From NCBI GenBank assembly GCA_964418755.1, contig CAYQNS010000001.1, positions 24,041 through 88,040 on the forward strand: a stretch of 64,000 nt of DNA. The letters are read 5' to 3'. A model generated the notes under the pieces. The model was given only the letters and a program-made list of their open reading frames with translations, was not told where the DNA came from and searched no databases. Positions 61,453-64,000 of this stretch are shown in pieces. A program made the position numbers and the translations under genes. Positions within the stretch are counted from its first letter, which is position 1; each line of letters begins with the position of its first letter. Source of the stretch: 4572-123 sp964418755 (GTDB lineage Bacteria; Desulfobacterota; Desulfobacteria; Desulfobacterales; 4572-123).

Positions 61453-62784
61453 TTACAGTTTGCTCAAGGCTTGTCTGGCAGCAAAGGTATAGCTGTTATC
61501 CGATGGCTTGGCAGCCAGTTCCGGATGGGTGGCATACTGATAGTCCGACAGGTTCTCCATAGTAGCACCCATCTGAATGGCGAAGGATATGAAATCGACA
61601 TTTTGAGCTGTACAACTCCCCTTTCGCATAACACTTCCGCCAATCAATTTCCGATTTGACCGATTAAAAACCAGCTTGGTGCGAACAACATCGACGTTGT
61701 CCATCATAGGATATTTATCATTGACATCTGAATGGCCGGTAACCACATCAATGCCCGCATCCCGTGCCATCTGTTCGGTCAGTCCCGCCGATCCCAGACT
61801 CCAGTCATAGATTGCGGTGGCATTGGCATTAATGACGCCGGGAAATTTAACTTTATTGCCCAAGATATTCTGGACGGCAGCTCTTGCCATAAATACCGCA
61901 TTGGTTCCGAATTCTCCCCTTGTCGGCTGCTCGGTAACAAATGATTGTTTTTCAGTACAGTCCCCGCAGGTATAGATATTCTTCACACTGGTGCACAGAA
62001 ATTCATCGGCGCAGATCCCCAGCCGACTGGTGTTGATTCCGGCCTGAGCGGCCAGTTCCGTGTTGGGCGCAACACCGACTGAAAGAATTACAAAATCAGC
62101 CGCAAGAGCATCACCGCTTCCAAGTTTTACTTCGACAGTGCCATCGGATTGATGCACAAATTCAACAACTTTTTCATTAACCAGAATCCGCAGATCATTT
62201 TCAGCCAGTGTATCTTCAATGGTACTGATGAATTCAGGTTCTGTTGTGGCCATCAGAATTTTCGGCAACATTTCCACCAGTGTCACTTCAATACCCATTT
62301 GCCGGAGGACCACGGCAACTTCAATGCCGATATATCCACCGCCGACAACCACGACCCGTTTGCCTTTTGCAGCAAGCTGTCGGAGTCGTGAAAGGTCTGT
62401 AATCGAACGTACCGGAGTAATGGTTTCAGCATTCACGCCGGGGATGGGTGGTATGACCGGCCGCGACCCTGTAGCTATCACCAGATGCTTATATTCATAG
62501 ATTGTACCGGATTCAGTACGGACTTGACTGGCCTCGGGGTCGATTTTTTCCACCCGGCCAACAACCAGCTCGGCCCCAAAATCCGTTATCAGTTTATTGG
62601 ATATCTGAAATTTTTCTACCGGTTTTTTATCCGGTATCCCGTAGGGGATCGCACACCGGTTGGCGTTGATTTCTTCATCCTTGATCAGCGTTACCGACAT
62701 ATTACGGCCCGAGGCCTTTATTGTATGTACGATGAGCCGACCCGCCGGCCCACCACCGATAATGATTACATCTCGTTTTTCCAT
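61453..62784 (-). CDS. FAD/NAD(P)-dependent oxidoreductase (NADH oxidase/CoA-disulfide reductase-like)
   Basis: A 443-residue flavoprotein. FAD loop VIIIGGGPAGRLIVHTI, redox-type Cys in NRCAIPYGIPDKKP (Cys about 43), NAD loop VVVVGGGYIGIEVAVVL and FAD motif NIYTCGDCTEK are visible. It is a paralogue of the protein at 22610-23968 with the same layout. The upstream NifX-like gene is 30 bp away, and an ABM-fold gene and thioredoxin precede that, so it belongs to a small redox operon. Physiological substrate unknown. Confidence 0.88.
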   Translation of the reverse strand: MEKRDVIIIGGGPAGRLIVHTIKASGRNMSVTLIKDEEINANRCAIPYGIPDKKPVEKFQISNKLITDFGAELVVGRVEKIDPEASQVRTESGTIYEYKHLVIATGSRPVIPPIPGVNAETITPVRSITDLSRLRQLAAKGKRVVVVGGGYIGIEVAVVLRQMGIEVTLVEMLPKILMATTEPEFISTIEDTLAENDLRILVNEKVVEFVHQSDGTVEVKLGSGDALAADFVILSVGVAPNTELAAQAGINTSRLGICADEFLCTSVKNIYTCGDCTEKQSFVTEQPTRGEFGTNAVFMARAAVQNILGNKVKFPGVINANATAIYDWSLGSAGLTEQMARDAGIDVVTGHSDVNDKYPMMDNVDVVRTKLVFNRSNRKLIGGSVMRKGSCTAQNVDFISFAIQMGATMENLSDYQYATHPELAAKPSDNSYTFAARQALSKL

Positions 62785-62814
62785 TTTGTTTAAATCCCCT
62801 TGAATATGTTTAAT

Positions 62815-63225
62815 TTAGAGCAATCCCATTTTCATTTCTCTTGCCTGGCATGAAATAAATTTTCCAGCATCGGCGTCATAGAATTTGAATTCCCGACCGT
62901 CCCCCTCCAGGTATCGGTCTACTGCAATATCAACGGTTTCAAATTTTGTTATAATACAATCAATCTGCCTGGCCGTAATGGCAGCAACGGATTTTTTCCC
63001 CATGCTGCGGCCGATAAACAGGCTGCAATCTTCAAGCAGATCGAGGATGGTGTCGGCCTGGCCGTGAGAATGGCTTTCATCGTCGGTTTCCGCAAAAGGA
63101 TTGCGGCGCAATTCTTTTTTTATAATTTCTCCGTTAAGGATTTCAATAATTTGGTAATACCGACTTGAACCAAAATGGTTCTTGCGAATTGACTCTCCGT
63201 CATCGGTTGCTACGGCTATTTTCAT
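62815..63225 (-). CDS. NifX/NifB-C-terminal-like dinitrogenase cofactor-family protein
   Basis: A 136-residue single-domain protein of the iron-molybdenum cofactor-binding fold. It starts MKIAVATDDGESIRKNHFGS, has YQIIEILNGEIIKKELRRNP and DLLEDCSLFIGRSMGKKSVA, the order of standalone NifX/VnfX-like proteins. No nif genes are near; in non-nitrogen-fixing anaerobes such proteins accompany Fe-S or redox genes. It is coupled to the flavoprotein gene (30-bp gap). Confidence 0.88.
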   Translation of the reverse strand: MKIAVATDDGESIRKNHFGSSRYYQIIEILNGEIIKKELRRNPFAETDDESHSHGQADTILDLLEDCSLFIGRSMGKKSVAAITARQIDCIITKFETVDIAVDRYLEGDGREFKFYDADAGKFISCQAREMKMGLL

Positions 63226-63347
63226 TTTACGATTCCTTGTATCATCTCACAGCGACCAGTGGTCAGAGGCCGGGATCTGTTTGCCCGATTTTTTTTAACA
63301 CAAACCCAAAGGTTTATAATTCTAATACACGATAACAGCGATTTCCT

Positions 63348-63674
63348 TTACTCTTGACTGAATTCCGGCAGAATGCCTCCCACCAGAGGCTCATAGACTC
63401 TGTATTCGGTACGTTCCTGAGTGATCTCATCAAGCTTGCTCTGAATGGCAACCCGCTCTTTGCTGTGCAGCCAATTTTTCCAATCATCGGCAGAAGCCCA
63501 TGTACTCCTGACCAGGTACTCATTTTCTTCCGGTGGATCCAAACACTGTAATGATTCACTGGAGATATAACCGGCCTGGGCCCGGGCAAGGGAACGTAAT
63601 TCAACCATCAGTGAGGCCACTGCGTTCGCCTTGTCTTTCACGAATTTTCTTCTGATTAAAATTTCAACGCCCAT
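63348..63674 (-). CDS. ABM-fold (antibiotic biosynthesis monooxygenase-like) small protein
   Basis: A 108-residue ferredoxin-like alpha/beta protein. It starts MGVEILIRRKFVKDKANAVA and has EYLVRSTWASADDWKNWLHS, the EWxS-region pattern of ABM domains. AAGGAGG precedes the ATG. It follows the thioredoxin gene by about 110 bp and precedes the NifX-like gene by 122 bp. Monooxygenase action would be odd in an anaerobe, so a different role is likely. Confidence 0.8.
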   Translation of the reverse strand: MGVEILIRRKFVKDKANAVASLMVELRSLARAQAGYISSESLQCLDPPEENEYLVRSTWASADDWKNWLHSKERVAIQSKLDEITQERTEYRVYEPLVGGILPEFSQE

Positions 63675-63784
63675 TTTATCCTCCTTTTTTTAATCGAATA
63701 ACGATTTGTAAATTTTTGTGTTAAAAAAGGGCCCGCAGCGCCCTCGTGGCAGCCGGTAAAAATTCGATCTTTCGGACGGGTGAT

Positions 63785-64000
63785 CTATTGGTGCAATGTT
63801 CTTCGGATGGCTTTGGAAAGTAATTCCGCTTTCTGAAGCCCGACAAACCGCGTGACTTCCTTTCCGTCCTTGAAAATGATCAGGGTCGGAATACTGGCAA
63901 TCCCCAGATGCCTGGCGGTTTGCTTATTTTCATCCACATTGATTTCTATAATGGCTGCCTTTCCTTTAAATGCTTTCGATAGCTCCTCAATAATCGGGTG
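63785..64000 (-). CDS. Thioredoxin-family protein, N-terminus off the right edge
   Basis: Seventy-one codons of a thioredoxin fold lie in the window, ending in TAG. Seen are AAIIEINVDENKQTARHLGI, the cis-proline motif ASIPTLIIFKDGKEV and the C-terminal helix with RFVGLQKAELLSKAI. The CxxC active site would lie beyond the edge. It heads the small redox cluster with the ABM-fold, NifX-like and flavoprotein genes on the same strand. Confidence 0.9.
   Translation of the reverse strand, partial: HPIIEELSKAFKGKAAIIEINVDENKQTARHLGIASIPTLIIFKDGKEVTRFVGLQKAELLSKAIRRTLHQ

Noticed and set aside
1..64000. CRISPR array, prophage or integrative element
   Set aside because: No regularly spaced repeats, phage structural genes or integrase were found; the integrase-like segment is a domain within a regulator, and the only IS trace is a 183-bp remnant.

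Overview
The window reads as chromosome of a strictly anaerobic, probably sulfate-reducing deltaproteobacterium (Desulfobacterales-like). This is an inference from gene content: a bacterial split-synthetase pyrrolysine cassette, an ETF linked to a membrane Fe-S oxidoreductase, anaerobic ribonucleotide reductase NrdDG, sodium-pump decarboxylase subunits, a corrinoid/tetrahydrofolate methyltransferase pair and several CoA-disulfide-reductase-like flavoproteins. There is no rRNA, phage block or CRISPR array. Coding density is high, with one transposase remnant.

Layout, left to right. 1-6 kb: truncated lysA, then a sigma-54 regulatory unit made of an activator with an unusual N-terminal domain, a -24/-12 promoter and an orphan Tat-exported solute-binding protein overlapping an MFS carrier gene. 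6.3-13 kb: tetR plus a complete RND tripartite efflux operon, with an operator-like inverted repeat. 13-16 kb: an APH-fold phosphotransferase (copy 1) and the beta and gamma-like subunits of a Na+ decarboxylase pump. 16-21.5 kb: a BMP-type nucleoside/purine ABC importer with gpt inside the operon. 21.5-25 kb: transposase remnant, a Crp/Fnr regulator facing a flavoprotein gene across a perfect FNR-type box, and a LUD protein. 25-28 kb: an exported TPR protein and an aspartate-carbamoyltransferase-like gene. 28-35 kb: etfA, etfB and a membrane Fe-S oxidoreductase under a perfect palindrome resembling FadR sites, with an acyl-CoA ligase facing away. 35-41 kb: trmL, an amidohydrolase, nrdG-nrdD with paired NrdR boxes, and a ChaN-like lipoprotein.

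42-49 kb is the most striking part. It holds a full pyrrolysine operon on the minus strand: promoter, amber tRNA-Pyl, pylSc, a hotdog thioesterase, pylB, pylC, pylD and pylSn. These are followed by a pterin/corrinoid methyltransferase and a MetH-activation-like protein. A thioesterase overlapping pylB is not part of the standard pyl set. pylSc itself ends in TAG.

49.4-56.5 kb holds a liv-type (branched-chain amino acid family) ABC importer livGFHMK and, just upstream, a mosaic. A deleted livG'-'livF remnant leads into a second copy of the APH-fold kinase, whose first 13 codons and ribosome binding site come from livH; both joints carry 5-bp microhomologies. 56.6-64 kb holds a His-rich periplasmic protein, a CorC/CNNM-type CBS protein, a 10-TM ArsP_2-like exporter, an MFS carrier, and a redox group (thioredoxin, ABM-fold protein, NifX-like protein, FAD/NAD oxidoreductase) cut by the right edge.

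All family names come from reading motifs by eye; no database search was run.
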